Assembly: GCF_000245015.1 (NCBI RefSeq)
Contig: NZ_JH600070.1
Location: 3,019,152 to 3,083,151 of the forward strand
Length of the DNA: 64,000 bases
Direction of reading: 5' to 3'
From: Beggiatoa alba B18LD
GTDB taxonomy: Bacteria > Pseudomonadota > Gammaproteobacteria > Beggiatoales > Beggiatoaceae
Every line of letters starts with the position of its first letter. Position 1 is the first letter of the stretch. Made by a program: the position numbers and the translations under genes. A model generated the notes under the pieces. That model did not search any database. It had not been told where the DNA came from and saw only the letters and a list, made by a program, of their open reading frames with translations. This document shows positions 17,431 to 28,061 of the stretch, in pieces.

Positions 17431-18897
17431 TTAAATCGCCCGCGTTACGCGCACGATTTCCTCAGGCGTTGTAATCCCTTGGTAAAGTTTTTCTAAAGCG
17501 TCTTGGCGTAACAGTCTTAAGCCTTCTCGTTGTGCTTGTTCACGGATTTTATTCGCATCACCACCGCTGGTAATCACGGCGCGGACACTGTCGGAAATAA
17601 TGAGTAATTCATATAAACCTAAGCGTCCACGGTAGCCTGTATTGGCGCAACGTTCACAACCATGACCGCGTTTGATAATGGGATGGTCTGCACGGCTAAT
17701 ACCTAGTAATTCCGCCTCATCTTCAGTTAATTCATGGTCTTCAGCACAATTTTGGCAAATTTTACGCACTAAGCGTTGCGCCATAATTGCCATGACGCTG
17801 GAGCTAATTAAATACGTGTCCACGCCCATATCTTGCAAACGGGTAATTGCACCAGCCGCGTCGTTAGTGTGTAGTGTGGAAAATACTAAGTGACCTGTTA
17901 AAGCAGATTCAATGGCAATTTCTGCGGTTTCGTGGTCACGAATTTCCCCGACCATGATGATATCAGGGTCTTGCCGTACAATAGAGCGCAAGCCCGCCGC
18001 GAAGGTTAAGCCAATTTTCGCATTAACATGAATCTGGGTAATGCCTTCTAATTGATATTCGACAGGGTCTTCAATCGTAATGATTTTTTGCGAACCTGTG
18101 TTGATTTTTTCCAGTGTGCCGTACAACGTTGTCGTTTTTCCGCTTCCTGTTGGGCCAGTGACTAAAATCATGCCGTGTGGTTGTTGGATGACGTGGGCAA
18201 ACGGTTTTAAAATGTCCGCAGGCATCCCTAATTTATCCAAACTCACGGATATATCACTACGGTCTAAAAGCCGTAATACGATAGATTCACCATGTACACC
18301 GGGTAAGGTAGAAACCCGCATATCTAGGGTTCGCTCACCCATTTGGTACTGAATCCGTCCGTCTTGGGGCAAGCGTTTTTCCCCAATGTCCAGCCGTGCC
18401 ATGAGTTTCACCCGTGAGGATACAGCAGCTTGAACATTTGCGGGTAGGCGTTCGATGTTGACCATCACACCATCCACCCGACAACGCACCATTAAATATT
18501 TTTCTTCGGGTTCAAAGTGAATATCGCTCGCATTTAAGTCTAAAGCCCGTTCCATTAAATGGTTGACCATGCGAATAACAGGCGCGTCAGAGGCTAAATC
18601 TTTTAAATACTCATTGTCTAATTGGTCTGCTCGTCCGCCATCGCCTGCGCCGTCTAATTCGGGGGATAATTTTGCCCGCCAATGTTTAATTAAGCGGGCG
18701 ACTTGGTCAGCTGCTCCGCGTTCAAAGCGGACGTATTGCCCTAATAAAAACCGAATTTTTGCGCGGTCTTCAATATCTGGTGGGGTACTGAATAATAAGC
18801 AGGGTTGTTCGGGAAAGTTTTCGACGGGGGCAATGCCTTTTTTAGCAAGTAATTGAGTAAAAATGGGGAGACTGAGGGCGGTTGTTGTCATATTCAT
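17431..18897 (-). CDS. gspE: Type II secretion ATPase GspE
   Basis: Cytoplasmic hexameric ATPase that powers pseudopilus assembly, 488 residues. Walker A VTGPTGSGKTTTLYG lies near residue 252, the Asp box IITIEDPVEYQLEGITQ follows, Walker B is DPDIIMVGEIRDHETAE and the His box is GHLVFSTLHTNDA. A zinc-binding CxxC...CxxC (CQNCAED, then CERCANTGYRG) near residue 400 is the C-module found in GspE and PilB. It follows gspM by 5 bp and precedes gspF by 47 bp on the same strand. Confidence 0.95.
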   Translation of the reverse strand: MNMTTTALSLPIFTQLLAKKGIAPVENFPEQPCLLFSTPPDIEDRAKIRFLLGQYVRFERGAADQVARLIKHWRAKLSPELDGAGDGGRADQLDNEYLKDLASDAPVIRMVNHLMERALDLNASDIHFEPEEKYLMVRCRVDGVMVNIERLPANVQAAVSSRVKLMARLDIGEKRLPQDGRIQYQMGERTLDMRVSTLPGVHGESIVLRLLDRSDISVSLDKLGMPADILKPFAHVIQQPHGMILVTGPTGSGKTTTLYGTLEKINTGSQKIITIEDPVEYQLEGITQIHVNAKIGLTFAAGLRSIVRQDPDIIMVGEIRDHETAEIAIESALTGHLVFSTLHTNDAAGAITRLQDMGVDTYLISSSVMAIMAQRLVRKICQNCAEDHELTEDEAELLGISRADHPIIKRGHGCERCANTGYRGRLGLYELLIISDSVRAVITSGGDANKIREQAQREGLRLLRQDALEKLYQGITTPEEIVRVTRAI

Positions 18898-18902
18898 TTG
18901 CC

Positions 18903-19475
18903 TTATTTCGGGGCTGCTGCCTGTTCTGCTTCTGTCAGCGGAATGCGACTAAATCCTGTGGCTTTGACTGTGCCAGTTAATAAATTATTTCCTCGTCCAA
19001 CCCGTGCATCAACAAATACGACGGCTAAATATTCATGAGCGGTTTCTATGGCTTGAATGAAATTAAAGAGTGTTTGTGAATCAGCTTCAAACTGCACGCC
19101 TTGCGTCACCAGTACCCATTCGCCTGTGCGGGAAAATTCGGGCAAGTCTAAGGCTCTAACGGTTAAACTGGTTCGTTGTGCAATTTCGCGGAGTACGCCT
19201 TGCATCCGTGCGGCGACTAATTCGCGGTTATTGCCTTGTAACAAGGCGGCGTTAAATTTATCCCGCTCTTGAATCGCTTTAACATGTTGTTCTTGCCAGT
19301 ATTGTGTGCCGACATCTAGCCGTTGATAGCGGTCAATTTCTGTCTGCAAAGATTCCATCCGCACTTGACGGGCTTGATACATTGCATAAAGTCTAGGTGC
19401 TATTTCAAAGGGGACAGCATAACCTAACAGCATGACAAGAAAGAAGGTTAATAAGCGTTTTTCTTGACGAGTCAA
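18903..19475 (-). CDS. gspM: Type II secretion assembly protein GspM (subtype b)
   Basis: A 190-residue single-span protein resembling the type II secretion M protein of the b subtype: a short cytoplasmic N-terminus, one membrane helix (LLTFFLVMLLGYAVPFEIA), a helical stretch and a ferredoxin-like periplasmic domain with GVQFEADSQTLFNFIQAIE and LFAVVFVDARV-like strands (YLAVVFVDARV). GspM couples the GspL/GspE base to the pseudopilus. It is first in the gspM-E-F-D run, separated from valS by a CACGAAA hairpin. A PilO-like identity is the alternative, disfavoured by the neighbours. Confidence 0.8.
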   Translation of the reverse strand: MTRQEKRLLTFFLVMLLGYAVPFEIAPRLYAMYQARQVRMESLQTEIDRYQRLDVGTQYWQEQHVKAIQERDKFNAALLQGNNRELVAARMQGVLREIAQRTSLTVRALDLPEFSRTGEWVLVTQGVQFEADSQTLFNFIQAIETAHEYLAVVFVDARVGRGNNLLTGTVKATGFSRIPLTEAEQAAAPK

Positions 19476-19509
19476 GGGAAAGTCCTAAGTTAAGATATAA
19501 AAACTGTGT

Positions 19510-19568
19510 CCACGAAAGGCACGAAAAGCACGAACCTTGTTTTTTCGTGTTTTTCGTGCCTTTCGTGG
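19510..19568. repeat. CACGAAA hairpin repeat, copy 4
   Basis: Inverted repeat: left arm CCACGAAAGGCACGAAAAGC, right arm TTTTTCGTGCCTTTCGTGG, short loop. It lies between valS and gspM on the minus strand, with no coding overlap, 12 bp from the valS stop. Confidence 0.9.
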
Positions 19569-19580
19569 ATGATTATAGGG

Positions 19581-22349
19581 CTAAATCGCCCGAATCTTCT
19601 CCATCTGTGCTTCTAACTCCTGCACCGCGCTTTGCATTTCTGCAACCCGTTGGCGTTCTTTCGCCACAATATCCGCAGGAGCACGTTCAGTGAATTGTGG
19701 ATTATTTAACTTAGTCGTTAATTTATCCAATTCTTTGGCGATTTTTTCAATTTCCTTCGCCAAGCGTTTTAATTCCGCATCCTTATCAATTAAGCCCGCT
19801 AAGGGAATTAAAATTCGCATATCGCCCACTAATGTCATTGCTGATTCTGGCGCGTTGTCAGTGCTCGCTAACCATGTCGTTTTTTCTAAACGGGCAAGAC
19901 TGCTGATTAAGCCTTGATGTGTGTTCAAACGGGTTTGGTCGTTGGCTGTGCCGTTTTGTAGTAAAACAGGTAACAACTTGCTGGGTGCTATGTCCATTTC
20001 TGCACGAATCCGACGCACACCGAGAATAAATTGTTTAACCCATTCAATATCCTGCTCCGCTTGCGTGTCCACTTTCTCCGCTTGCGCTTGGGGATAAGGT
20101 TGCAACATGATGGTGTTGCCTGTTTTTCCTGCTAAGGGGGCGATTTTTTGCCACAATTCTTCAGTAATAAACGGGATAAAGGGATGTAACAATCGTAATA
20201 ATGTTTCTAGTGCACGGACTAACGTGCGACGTGTTCCCCGTTGTGCGGCTTCGCTGGCATCAGCACCTTGCAACACAGCTTTAGAAAACTCCAGATACCA
20301 GTCGCAATATTCATTCCATGTAAAGTCATAAACAGCATTTGCCGCTAAATCAAACCGATAGCTTGTAAAATGTTGCTGAACTTCTGTTTCTAAGGCTTGT
20401 AAACGAGAAATAACCCAACGGTCAGCGAAGGATAATTCAACAGGAGCATCGCTTAAGCCTGTATCTTTACCATCAGTATTCATCCACACATAACGGGTTG
20501 CATTCCATAATTTATTACAGAAATTGCGATAGCCTTCAATGCGTCCCATATCAAAGCGGATATCGCGCCCTGTGGAGGCTAACGCCGCAAAGGTAAAACG
20601 TAAGGCATCCGTTCCAAAGGCAGAAATACCATTGGCGTACTCTTGGCGGGTACGTTTTTCAATCTTAGGTGCCATTTCAGGCTGCATTAAGCCCGTTGTG
20701 CGTTTTTTAACTAAAGTTTCTAAATCAATGCCGTTAATTAAATCTAAAGGGTCTAATACGTTGCCTTTTGATTTAGACATTTTTTGTCCTTCGGAGTCCC
20801 GAATTAAGCCATGAATATAAACTTCACGGAATGGCACTTGACCATCCATAAACTTCATACCCATCATAATCATCCGTGCAACCCAGAAGAAAATAATATC
20901 AAAGCCGGTCACTAAAACGCTGGTTGGGTAAAACGTTGCTAATCGCTCGGTTTTTTCTGGAAATCCTAAGGTACTAAATGGCCAGAGTGCTGAGGAAAAC
21001 CATGTGTCTAAAACGTCTTCATCTTGGGTTAAAACTGTTTCAGCAGGGATATTATATTTTTTCCGTACATCCGCCTCTGAATTGCCAACATATTCCTTGC
21101 CGTTTGCGTCATACCATGCAGGAATACGATGCCCCCACCAAATTTGCCGACTGATGCACCAATCTTCAATTTTATACATCCAATCGTAATAGGTTTTATT
21201 CCAATTTTCGGGAATAAATTTAATTCGTCCGTCTTCAACCGCTTTAATGGCAGGCTCTGCCAGTGGCGCAGCTTTTACATACCATTGGTCAGTTAAAAAA
21301 GGCTCTAAAACCGCACCGCTACGGTCGCCACGTGGAATCGGTAATTTATGCGGTTTTACTTCAACTAATAAACCTAATTTTTCAAAATCAGCAACGACTT
21401 GCTTACGAGCAACAAAACGGTCTAAGCCTTGATAAGCTTTCGGGGCATTTTCATTAATTTTGGCATCAATGGTTAAAATATTAATCATGGGGAGCTGATG
21501 CCGTTGCCCGATACGATAGTCGTTAAAGTCATGAGCAGGCGTAATTTTTACGCAACCCGAACCAAAACTAGGGTCAACATATTCATCGGCAATAATAGGG
21601 ATTTTACGGTCTGTTAACGGTAAATCAATCATTTTACCGATTAAATGTTTGTAACGTTCATCTTCGGGATGTACCGCGACAGCCGTATCGCCGAGCATGG
21701 TTTCAGGTCGCGTAGTTGCAACCACGAGACTACCGCTACCATCCGCGAAGGGGTAACGTAAATGCCATAAAAAGCCGTTTTCTTCTTCAGCATTCACTTC
21801 TAAATCGGATAACGCGGTGTGAAAAACAGGGTCCCAATTAACTAAGCGTTTGCCGCGATAAATTAAGCCTTCTTCATACAGTTGAATAAAGACTGCTTTA
21901 ACCGCGTCGGATAAACCATCATCCATGGTAAAGCGTTCCGTTGCCCAATCAACAGATGCCCCCATAGAACGCAATTGACGAGTAATTGTTCCGCCTGATT
22001 GTTCTTTCCATTCCCAGACTTTTTCGACAAACGCTTCACGCCCTAAATCATGCCGACTTTTGCCTTGTTGGGCTAATTGCCGTTCTACGACCATTTGCGT
22101 GGCAATGCCTGCGTGGTCAGTGCCCACTTGCCAAAGGGTATTATGCCCTTGCATCCGATGGTAGCGGGTTAAGATGTCCATTAAGGTATCTTGAAATGCA
22201 TGACCCATATGTAACGTTCCCGTGACATTGGGCGGAGGAATCATGATGCAATAGGGTTCACCCTGTCCATTGGGCGCAAAATAGCCTGCTTGTTCCCATT
22301 GTTGATACCAATGTTTTTCTATGTCTTGAGGCGCGTAGGTTTTTTCCAT
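19581..22349 (-). CDS. valS: Valyl-tRNA synthetase
   Basis: Class I aminoacyl-tRNA synthetase charging tRNA-Val, about 922 residues from the chosen start [15 protein letters not shown]; the frame extends 18 codons upstream without family similarity. HIGH motif appears as [14 protein letters not shown] near residue 35 and KMSKS as [14 protein letters not shown] near 540. The editing domain ([19 protein letters not shown]) and tryptophan-rich anticodon-binding region are present. A C-terminal coiled coil ([20 protein letters not shown]) is the ValRS tRNA-binding arm. Confidence 0.97.
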   Translation of the reverse strand: MEKTYAPQDIEKHWYQQWEQAGYFAPNGQGEPYCIMIPPPNVTGTLHMGHAFQDTLMDILTRYHRMQGHNTLWQVGTDHAGIATQMVVERQLAQQGKSRHDLGREAFVEKVWEWKEQSGGTITRQLRSMGASVDWATERFTMDDGLSDAVKAVFIQLYEEGLIYRGKRLVNWDPVFHTALSDLEVNAEEENGFLWHLRYPFADGSGSLVVATTRPETMLGDTAVAVHPEDERYKHLIGKMIDLPLTDRKIPIIADEYVDPSFGSGCVKITPAHDFNDYRIGQRHQLPMINILTIDAKINENAPKAYQGLDRFVARKQVVADFEKLGLLVEVKPHKLPIPRGDRSGAVLEPFLTDQWYVKAAPLAEPAIKAVEDGRIKFIPENWNKTYYDWMYKIEDWCISRQIWWGHRIPAWYDANGKEYVGNSEADVRKKYNIPAETVLTQDEDVLDTWFSSALWPFSTLGFPEKTERLATFYPTSVLVTGFDIIFFWVARMIMMGMKFMDGQVPFREVYIHGLIRDSEGQKMSKSKGNVLDPLDLINGIDLETLVKKRTTGLMQPEMAPKIEKRTRQEYANGISAFGTDALRFTFAALASTGRDIRFDMGRIEGYRNFCNKLWNATRYVWMNTDGKDTGLSDAPVELSFADRWVISRLQALETEVQQHFTSYRFDLAANAVYDFTWNEYCDWYLEFSKAVLQGADASEAAQRGTRRTLVRALETLLRLLHPFIPFITEELWQKIAPLAGKTGNTIMLQPYPQAQAEKVDTQAEQDIEWVKQFILGVRRIRAEMDIAPSKLLPVLLQNGTANDQTRLNTHQGLISSLARLEKTTWLASTDNAPESAMTLVGDMRILIPLAGLIDKDAELKRLAKEIEKIAKELDKLTTKLNNPQFTERAPADIVAKERQRVAEMQSAVQELEAQMEKIRAI

Positions 22350-22407
22350 GTCTCGATGAGATGTCTTGTAATGAATTAGCGAACAAATTTTAGCATTATA
22401 CATGAAT

Positions 22408-22443
22408 AAAACCCCGTCGGTTTTGAGAAACTGACGGGGTTTT
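22408..22443 (-). terminator. Rho-independent terminator after the thiolase gene
   Basis: AAAACCCCGTCGG / CTGACGGGGTTTT forms a 13-bp stem (one G·U) with a 10-base loop. It lies between the thiolase stop and valS, both on the minus strand, and has T-runs on both sides. Confidence 0.85.
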
Positions 22444-22502
22444 GATTTTTTTGATAGATTAAAGTCGCTTAATAAGCGTTTATCTTTACACGACTTTAAT
22501 AA

Positions 22503-23690
22503 TTACAACCGTTCTACAATCGCTGCAATGCCTTGTCCGCCACCAATACACATGGAAATTAAGCCGTAGCGTCCGCCTGTGCGTTGTAACTCGTATAAGG
22601 CTTTAACTGTGACAATACAACCTGTTGCACCGATAGGATGTCCTAAGGAAATACCGCTACCGTTAGGATTGGTTTTGTCCATGTTGAGGTTTAAATCACG
22701 GCAAACGGCTAATGCTTGCGCGGCAAAGGCTTCATTAAGCTCAATGACATCCATTTGTTCAATGGTTAAGCCCGCTTTGGCTAAGGCTTTTTGAATCGCA
22801 GGCACAGGACCAATACCCATATATTTAGGTTCTACGCCTGAGTGTGCATAGGCAACGAGGCGAGCCATAGGTTTTAAGCCTTGTTTAATCGCGGCTTCTT
22901 TTTCCATTAGGACGACAGCAGCAGCGGCATCATTAATCCCTGAAGCATTGCCTGCGGTCACTGACCCTGTTTTGTTAAAGACGGTTTTGAGTTTGCCAAG
23001 GCTTTCAACCGTGACATCACCGCGAATATGTTCGTCTTTTTCAAACAGGGTTGTGCCTTTACGGGTGACAATTTCGGTCGGTAGAATTTGTTCTTTAAAA
23101 TGACCTTTTTCGGTAGCCGCAGCGGCGCGTTGGTGACTCATGACGGCAAGTGCGTCTTGGTCAGCGCGGGAAATTTGCCATTTTTCGGCAACATTTTCAG
23201 CAGTTACGCCCATGTGACAATCGTCAAAGGGGTCGGTTAATGCGCCGACCATGGCATCGACCACTTGGGCATCATTCATGCGTTGTCCCCAGCGTAAGCC
23301 AGGCATCCAGTATTGTCCACGGCTCATGCTTTCTGCACCGCCAGCAACAGCGGCATCGGTGTCTCCCATTGCAATGCTTTGGGCTGCGCAGACGATGGAT
23401 TGTAAACCACTCCCACAAAGACGGTTGAGGGTGTAAGCAGGGGTTTCAATCGGCAAACCGCCTTCAATGGTGGCAACACGGGATAAATACATGTCGCGTT
23501 TATCGGTGTGGATAACGTTGCCAAATACGACTTGCCCAACTTGTTTGGGGTCTATGCTGGCGCGTTTGACCGCTTCACGTAATACATTAGCGGCGAGCGT
23601 GGTTGCGGGAATGTCTTTGAGTGTGCCACCGTAGTCACCGATTGCGGTTCTGACTCCACTTAAAAAAACGACTTCGCGGGTATTTGCCAT
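22503..23690 (-). CDS. Acetyl-CoA acetyltransferase (thiolase)
   Basis: A biosynthetic-type thiolase of 395 residues that condenses two acyl-CoA, most likely acetyl-CoA to acetoacetyl-CoA. Nucleophilic Cys is in LNRLCGSGLQSI near residue 90; the catalytic His is in NPNGSGISLGHPIGATG near 350 and the second Cys in MCIGGGQGIA near 380. Length and motifs fit PhaA/BktB/AtoB enzymes. No phaB or phaC is adjacent, so a polyhydroxyalkanoate role is possible but not shown. It stands alone between a terminator and gltA. Confidence 0.93.
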   Translation of the reverse strand: MANTREVVFLSGVRTAIGDYGGTLKDIPATTLAANVLREAVKRASIDPKQVGQVVFGNVIHTDKRDMYLSRVATIEGGLPIETPAYTLNRLCGSGLQSIVCAAQSIAMGDTDAAVAGGAESMSRGQYWMPGLRWGQRMNDAQVVDAMVGALTDPFDDCHMGVTAENVAEKWQISRADQDALAVMSHQRAAAATEKGHFKEQILPTEIVTRKGTTLFEKDEHIRGDVTVESLGKLKTVFNKTGSVTAGNASGINDAAAAVVLMEKEAAIKQGLKPMARLVAYAHSGVEPKYMGIGPVPAIQKALAKAGLTIEQMDVIELNEAFAAQALAVCRDLNLNMDKTNPNGSGISLGHPIGATGCIVTVKALYELQRTGGRYGLISMCIGGGQGIAAIVERL

Positions 23691-23786
23691 TCTTTAAGTC
23701 CTCCGAATTTCTATATGTTGTAGTGTTTGGTGTTTTGCGTCTTAGATTTTACCGCAATGATAGGAAAAAATGCTTGTTCTTATTAT

Positions 23787-23820
23787 AAAAAAAAAGGGGT
23801 TATTGCTAACCCCTTTTTTA
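23787..23820 (-). terminator. Rho-independent terminator after gltA
   Basis: AAAAAAGGGGTTA / TAACCCCTTTTTT makes a 13-bp stem with a 4-base loop, 9 bp beyond the gltA stop. The A/T tails make it usable from both strands. Confidence 0.9.
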
Positions 23821-23828
23821 TGGATTAT

Positions 23829-25124
23829 TTAACGTTTATCCATGGGGATAAAGTTACGATTTGCCGCACCGACGTAAAGCTGACGAGGACGACCAATTTT
23901 CATGCTAGGTTCTTCTAACATTTCTTTCCATTGGGAAATCCAGCCAACTGTCCGAGCAACAGCAAACATGACGGTAAACATGTTGGTTGGAATGCCTAAA
24001 GCACTGAGGATGATACCTGAGTAGAAATCGACATTAGGATAGAGCTTGCGTTGAATGAAGTATTCATCTTCTAACGCAATACGTTCTAATTCTAATGCAA
24101 TTTCAAAAGCGGGGGTTTTTGCTGTATCAAGTTCGTTCAGCAGTTCGTGGCAAATACCGCGAATGATTTTAGCGCGTGGGTCATGGTTTTTGTAAACGCG
24201 GTGTCCGAAGCCCATTAAGCGGGTTGCGGAGTCTTTGTCTTTGACTTTTGCTAAGAAGCTGGGGATGTTCTTCACATCTTTGATTTCATCCAGCATCTTA
24301 ATCACGGCTTCGTTAGCACCACCGTGAGCAGGTCCCCAAAGGGTCGCAATGCCTGCGGCGATACATGCGAACGGATTGGCTTGTGAACTACCCGCTAAAC
24401 GCACAGTGGATGTGCTGGCGTTTTGTTCGTGGTCAGCGTGTAGAATCAGCATGGTTTCTAAGGCTTTAGCTGCCGTCGGACTGATTTTGTATTCTTCAGA
24501 GGGCATGGAGAACATCATTTGTAAGAAGTTCTCTGTATATCCTAAATCGTTACGCGGGTAAGCGTAGGGGAAGCCCATTGTATATTTGTAGCTGTTTGCT
24601 GCAATAGTAGGCAATTTGGCAATCAAACGCATAGCGCATAAATTGCGGTGCGTTGGATTATAAATATCCATAGAATCATGATAATAAGCTGACATCGCAC
24701 CAACAACCCCCAATAACATTGCCATTGGGTGTGCATCACGACGGAAGCCACTGAATACATTGCGTAAGCCTTCATGCAACATGGTGTGGCTTTTGATTTC
24801 AGCATTGAACTGATCTAATTCGCCTTTTTTGGGTAATTCTCCGTATAACAGTAAATAGCAGACTTCTAAATAACTGCTATTTTCAGCCAATTGTTCAATA
24901 GGGTAGCCACGATGTAGCAAAATACCTTGGTCGCCATCAATGAAAGTAATGGCACTTTCACAACTTGCGGTGGTCATAAAGGCTGGATCAAAGGTAAACA
25001 TGCCCACTTCTTTTGGCAATGCTTGACAATCAATCACGGGTTGCCCATGTGTTCCATTTTTAATGGCGCACTCAAAGGATTTTCCTGTTCTATTATCGGT
25101 AATAGTGACGGTTTCTTTGCTCAT
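23829..25124 (-). CDS. gltA: Citrate synthase (type II)
   Basis: Condenses acetyl-CoA and oxaloacetate to citrate at the entry of the TCA cycle; 431 residues, the length of hexameric gammaproteobacterial enzymes. The first catalytic His lies in the signature [15 protein letters not shown] near residue 265, the second in [15 protein letters not shown] near 305, and the Asp in [10 protein letters not shown] near 365. The N-terminal domain ([19 protein letters not shown]) is the small beta domain of NADH-regulated type II enzymes. Confidence 0.97.
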   Translation of the reverse strand: MSKETVTITDNRTGKSFECAIKNGTHGQPVIDCQALPKEVGMFTFDPAFMTTASCESAITFIDGDQGILLHRGYPIEQLAENSSYLEVCYLLLYGELPKKGELDQFNAEIKSHTMLHEGLRNVFSGFRRDAHPMAMLLGVVGAMSAYYHDSMDIYNPTHRNLCAMRLIAKLPTIAANSYKYTMGFPYAYPRNDLGYTENFLQMMFSMPSEEYKISPTAAKALETMLILHADHEQNASTSTVRLAGSSQANPFACIAAGIATLWGPAHGGANEAVIKMLDEIKDVKNIPSFLAKVKDKDSATRLMGFGHRVYKNHDPRAKIIRGICHELLNELDTAKTPAFEIALELERIALEDEYFIQRKLYPNVDFYSGIILSALGIPTNMFTVMFAVARTVGWISQWKEMLEEPSMKIGRPRQLYVGAANRNFIPMDKR

Positions 25125-25503
25125 GTTTTCCCCTTTAGGCTGGTCTTCCTAGAGCTAACAACAAACTAACAAGTGAAGGTAAAGTCATTTTTACTAAATC
25201 AAGCAGTTAATAAAAACGACCGAAAGACGCTATAAAACAGCTAGACATAAAAACGGCTAAACAACATATTAGCGAAGGTTAATTATATCAATAAGCCACT
25301 TTTATATGTGATATTTTAACCTGTATGATACAACGCAACAATAATTAACTGTGATGAATAGCAAGTTAAGCAGTATAGCGGTTCAGAAATAGTAAAGGAA
25401 ATAGGGAATTTGTTAAGATAATGACGGTAAAAACCGTATTATTGACTTTAGCAAAGTCTCATTAAAACACATTCAAAAAATTCAAAGGAGTTAAGTCCGA
25501 ATT
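25125..25503. other. Intergenic region between divergent gltA and PPi-PFK
   Basis: About 380 bp, AT-rich, no open frame worth calling. It must hold the promoters of two divergent central-carbon genes. AAAGGAG at 25485-25491 is the likely ribosome site of the phosphofructokinase gene. I see no clear operator or riboswitch. Confidence 0.6.
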
Positions 25504-26769
25504 ATGCCTAAAAACGCATTTTATGCCCAATCGGGTGGAGTGACCGCTGTCATTAATGCAACCGCTTGCGGTGTTTTAGAAACTGCGAAGCAATATCCCG
25601 ATAAAATTGGTAAAGTTTATGCGGGACGCAATGGCATTATTGGCGCGTTAACAGAGGATTTAATTGATACTAGCCAAGAATCAGCAGAGGCAATTGCAGC
25701 ACTGCGTTATACCCCTTCAGGGGCATTTGGTTCTTGCCGTTTTAAGCTTAAGGGTTTAGAACAGAATAAAGCAGAATATGAACGCTTAATTGAAGTCTTT
25801 AAAGCGCATGATATTGGTTACTTTTTTTATAATGGCGGTGGAGACTCTCAAGATACTTCTTATAAAGTGTCGCAATTAGGCGATACCTTGGGCTATCCCA
25901 TTACGTGTATTGGTATTCCTAAAACGGTTGATAATGATTTACCGATTACAGATACCTGCCCCGGTTTTGGTTCTGTTGCTAAATATGTCGCGGTTTCTAT
26001 TCGCGAAGCCAGTTTCGATGTGCTTTCTATGGCAAAGACTTCTACTAAAGTTTTTATTATGGAAGTGATGGGACGACACGCGGGCTGGATTGCGGCGGCG
26101 GGTGGTTTAGCGGCTGAAAAAGAAAGTGATGGTCCTCACATTATTATTTTCCCCGAAGTCATTTTCGACCCTGAAAAATTTCTCGCAAAAGTTGATTTTT
26201 GCGTTAAAAAATATGGCTATTGCTCCATTATTGTTTCTGAGGGTGCAAAAAACCAAGACGGTAAATTTATTTCTGAAGCGGGTACACGCGATGCGTTTGG
26301 ACATGTGCAATTAGGCGGGGTTGCGCCTGTGATTGCCAATATCGTGAAAGACAAATTTGGCTATAAATACCATTGGGCTGTTGCCGATTATTTACAGCGT
26401 GCAGCTCGCCATATTGCATCTAAAACCGATGTAGAACAAGCTTATGCAGTGGGTAAAGCGGCGGTTGAATTTGCGGTTGCGGGTAAAACAGCGGTGATGC
26501 CTGTCATCGTGCGTAAATCTAGCCAACCGTATCAATGGGAAATTGGTTCGGCGAATTTGGCAGATGTGGCAAACGTAGAGAAGAAAATGCCCCGCGAGTT
26601 TATCAGTGAAGATGGATTCGGCATTACGCCTGCCTGTCGGGAATATTTACAACCCTTAATTGCTGGCGAAGATTATCCCCCGTATAAAAACGGCTTGCCT
26701 GATTATGTAGAATTAAAAAATGTTGCCGTGCCGAAGAAATTGGCGACAACGTTTGAAGTGAAGAAGTAA
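25504..26769 (+). CDS. Pyrophosphate-dependent 6-phosphofructokinase
   Basis: Catalyses the reversible PPi-linked phosphorylation of fructose-6-phosphate; 421 residues. The catalytic loop PKTVDNDLPITDTCPG near residue 140 has Lys after Pro, the mark of PPi enzymes where ATP enzymes have Gly. The phosphate loop is NGGGDSQDTS near residue 115, differing from the GGDGS of ATP-PFK. MGRHAGWIAA follows near residue 190. Such PPi-PFKs are usual in methanotrophs and sulfur-oxidising autotrophs, where they may also work on sedoheptulose-phosphates in the Calvin cycle; that role here is inference. Confidence 0.9.
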   Translation: MPKNAFYAQSGGVTAVINATACGVLETAKQYPDKIGKVYAGRNGIIGALTEDLIDTSQESAEAIAALRYTPSGAFGSCRFKLKGLEQNKAEYERLIEVFKAHDIGYFFYNGGGDSQDTSYKVSQLGDTLGYPITCIGIPKTVDNDLPITDTCPGFGSVAKYVAVSIREASFDVLSMAKTSTKVFIMEVMGRHAGWIAAAGGLAAEKESDGPHIIIFPEVIFDPEKFLAKVDFCVKKYGYCSIIVSEGAKNQDGKFISEAGTRDAFGHVQLGGVAPVIANIVKDKFGYKYHWAVADYLQRAARHIASKTDVEQAYAVGKAAVEFAVAGKTAVMPVIVRKSSQPYQWEIGSANLADVANVEKKMPREFISEDGFGITPACREYLQPLIAGEDYPPYKNGLPDYVELKNVAVPKKLATTFEVKK

Positions 26770-26858
26770 GCAGAAAAGGATGCGGGGTGAGTTTTTTGCT
26801 TATTCCGCGTTACTAATGCAAATATAATATTGATAATTTTTGAGTTTGTGAGGAAAAA

Positions 26859-28061
26859 ATGATAAATAGACTTAAAGCAGAAGGACTAGAATTTAAAACA
26901 GAAGGACTAGATATTGGATTTGATTTTGATGTAGCGTTTCAAGAAAATCAGAAAATAAATTGTATTATAGGAAAAAATGGTATTGGTAAAACTCAACTTT
27001 TGGAAAATATAGCTAAAAGTCTAATTTATACGCATTCTATATTTTCAGTAACTGGAGATTATCAATATAAAAACATCTTTGAACAAAAGAATATAAGGGA
27101 AAAGACAAAAGAGCTAGCATTAAAATTACCATTAGAGATAGACATTAATAGCGTTAAAGTAAAAGATAAAGTTAAACAAGCTTGGGGTTACTCAACTTTT
27201 GAAAATATTGGACTAAATAGAAATAATACCTTTATTTTTGATAAACCAATTGTTTTTATAGGGGCTAAAAATAGAGGTTTTACAAAGAATATAAATCCTG
27301 AAAATATTAAAATTTTAGGGAATGTGCAAGATAGATTTGTAGAATCTATTGAAAGAACCATGAGTTATATCAATGGTGATGGATTAGAACGTGAAGAAGT
27401 CGCAAATTGGTTTGTCTCAAGACTCATCGTAAATCCAAATTTTGTTTTAAAAGGGCAAAACAAAACAAATGAAGTAATCACTGTTTTACAACTGATTGAA
27501 AAACTTGAGCCAACATTAAAACTTATTGTAGCAAATGAAAACGGTGAAAACAGCATATCCATGCTATTTCATGAAGGACAGTTATTATTTAATGGCATTC
27601 CACTCAATAAACTGTCAACGGGGTTTGTTTCTATTGTAAAAATATTTCAAGAAATTGTTGCGGGATATGGGGGATGGAGTAGTCTTGATGATTTAAGTTT
27701 AGTGGATGGAGTGGTATTTATTGATGAGATAGAAGCGCATTTGCATATTAGTTGGCAAACAAAAATTATCAATATTTTAAAAGATTACTTTTCAAACACA
27801 ACTTTTTATATTACAACACATTCGCCGTTAGTATTGGCTGGACTAAAAGATGGTGAGGCTTACGAATTATATAAAGCAGATAATTTTGTAAAAGCAAAAG
27901 CAATTACTCATGTGGAGCATTACGCTTTAAACGATATAGTCAATGAGTTTTTTGGGGTGGATTTAAATCAAGAAAAAGTTGAGAACCCAAATTTAGAGAA
28001 GCAGAAAAAAGCAAGAGCATTATTACTCAATCTTACGAAATCTCTCAAGGGCAATGAGTAA
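26859..28061 (+). CDS. ABC-type AAA ATPase of an ATPase-PIN two-gene module
   Basis: A 400-residue soluble ATPase of the AAA_15/AAA_21 (SMC/RecF/OLD-like) type. Walker A is IIGKNGIGKTQLLENIA near residue 40, the signature region LSTGFVSIVKIFQEI near 253, Walker B VVFIDEIEAHLH near 285, and the H-loop YITTHSPLVLAGL near 320. The middle is helical with no known domain seen. It has a good ribosome site (GTGAGGAAAAAATG). Its stop overlaps the start of a PIN nuclease gene, so the two are translationally coupled. The DNA is visibly richer in A and T than the genes on both sides, a sign of transfer. Such ATPases with a nuclease partner commonly serve phage defence; that role is inferred. Confidence 0.85.
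   Translation: MINRLKAEGLEFKTEGLDIGFDFDVAFQENQKINCIIGKNGIGKTQLLENIAKSLIYTHSIFSVTGDYQYKNIFEQKNIREKTKELALKLPLEIDINSVKVKDKVKQAWGYSTFENIGLNRNNTFIFDKPIVFIGAKNRGFTKNINPENIKILGNVQDRFVESIERTMSYINGDGLEREEVANWFVSRLIVNPNFVLKGQNKTNEVITVLQLIEKLEPTLKLIVANENGENSISMLFHEGQLLFNGIPLNKLSTGFVSIVKIFQEIVAGYGGWSSLDDLSLVDGVVFIDEIEAHLHISWQTKIINILKDYFSNTTFYITTHSPLVLAGLKDGEAYELYKADNFVKAKAITHVEHYALNDIVNEFFGVDLNQEKVENPNLEKQKKARALLLNLTKSLKGNE

Noticed and set aside
13929..19475. Type IV pilus genes pilQ/pilC/pilB
   Set aside because: The lipoprotein secretin with N0-N3 domains and the GspM-like protein fit type II secretion better.
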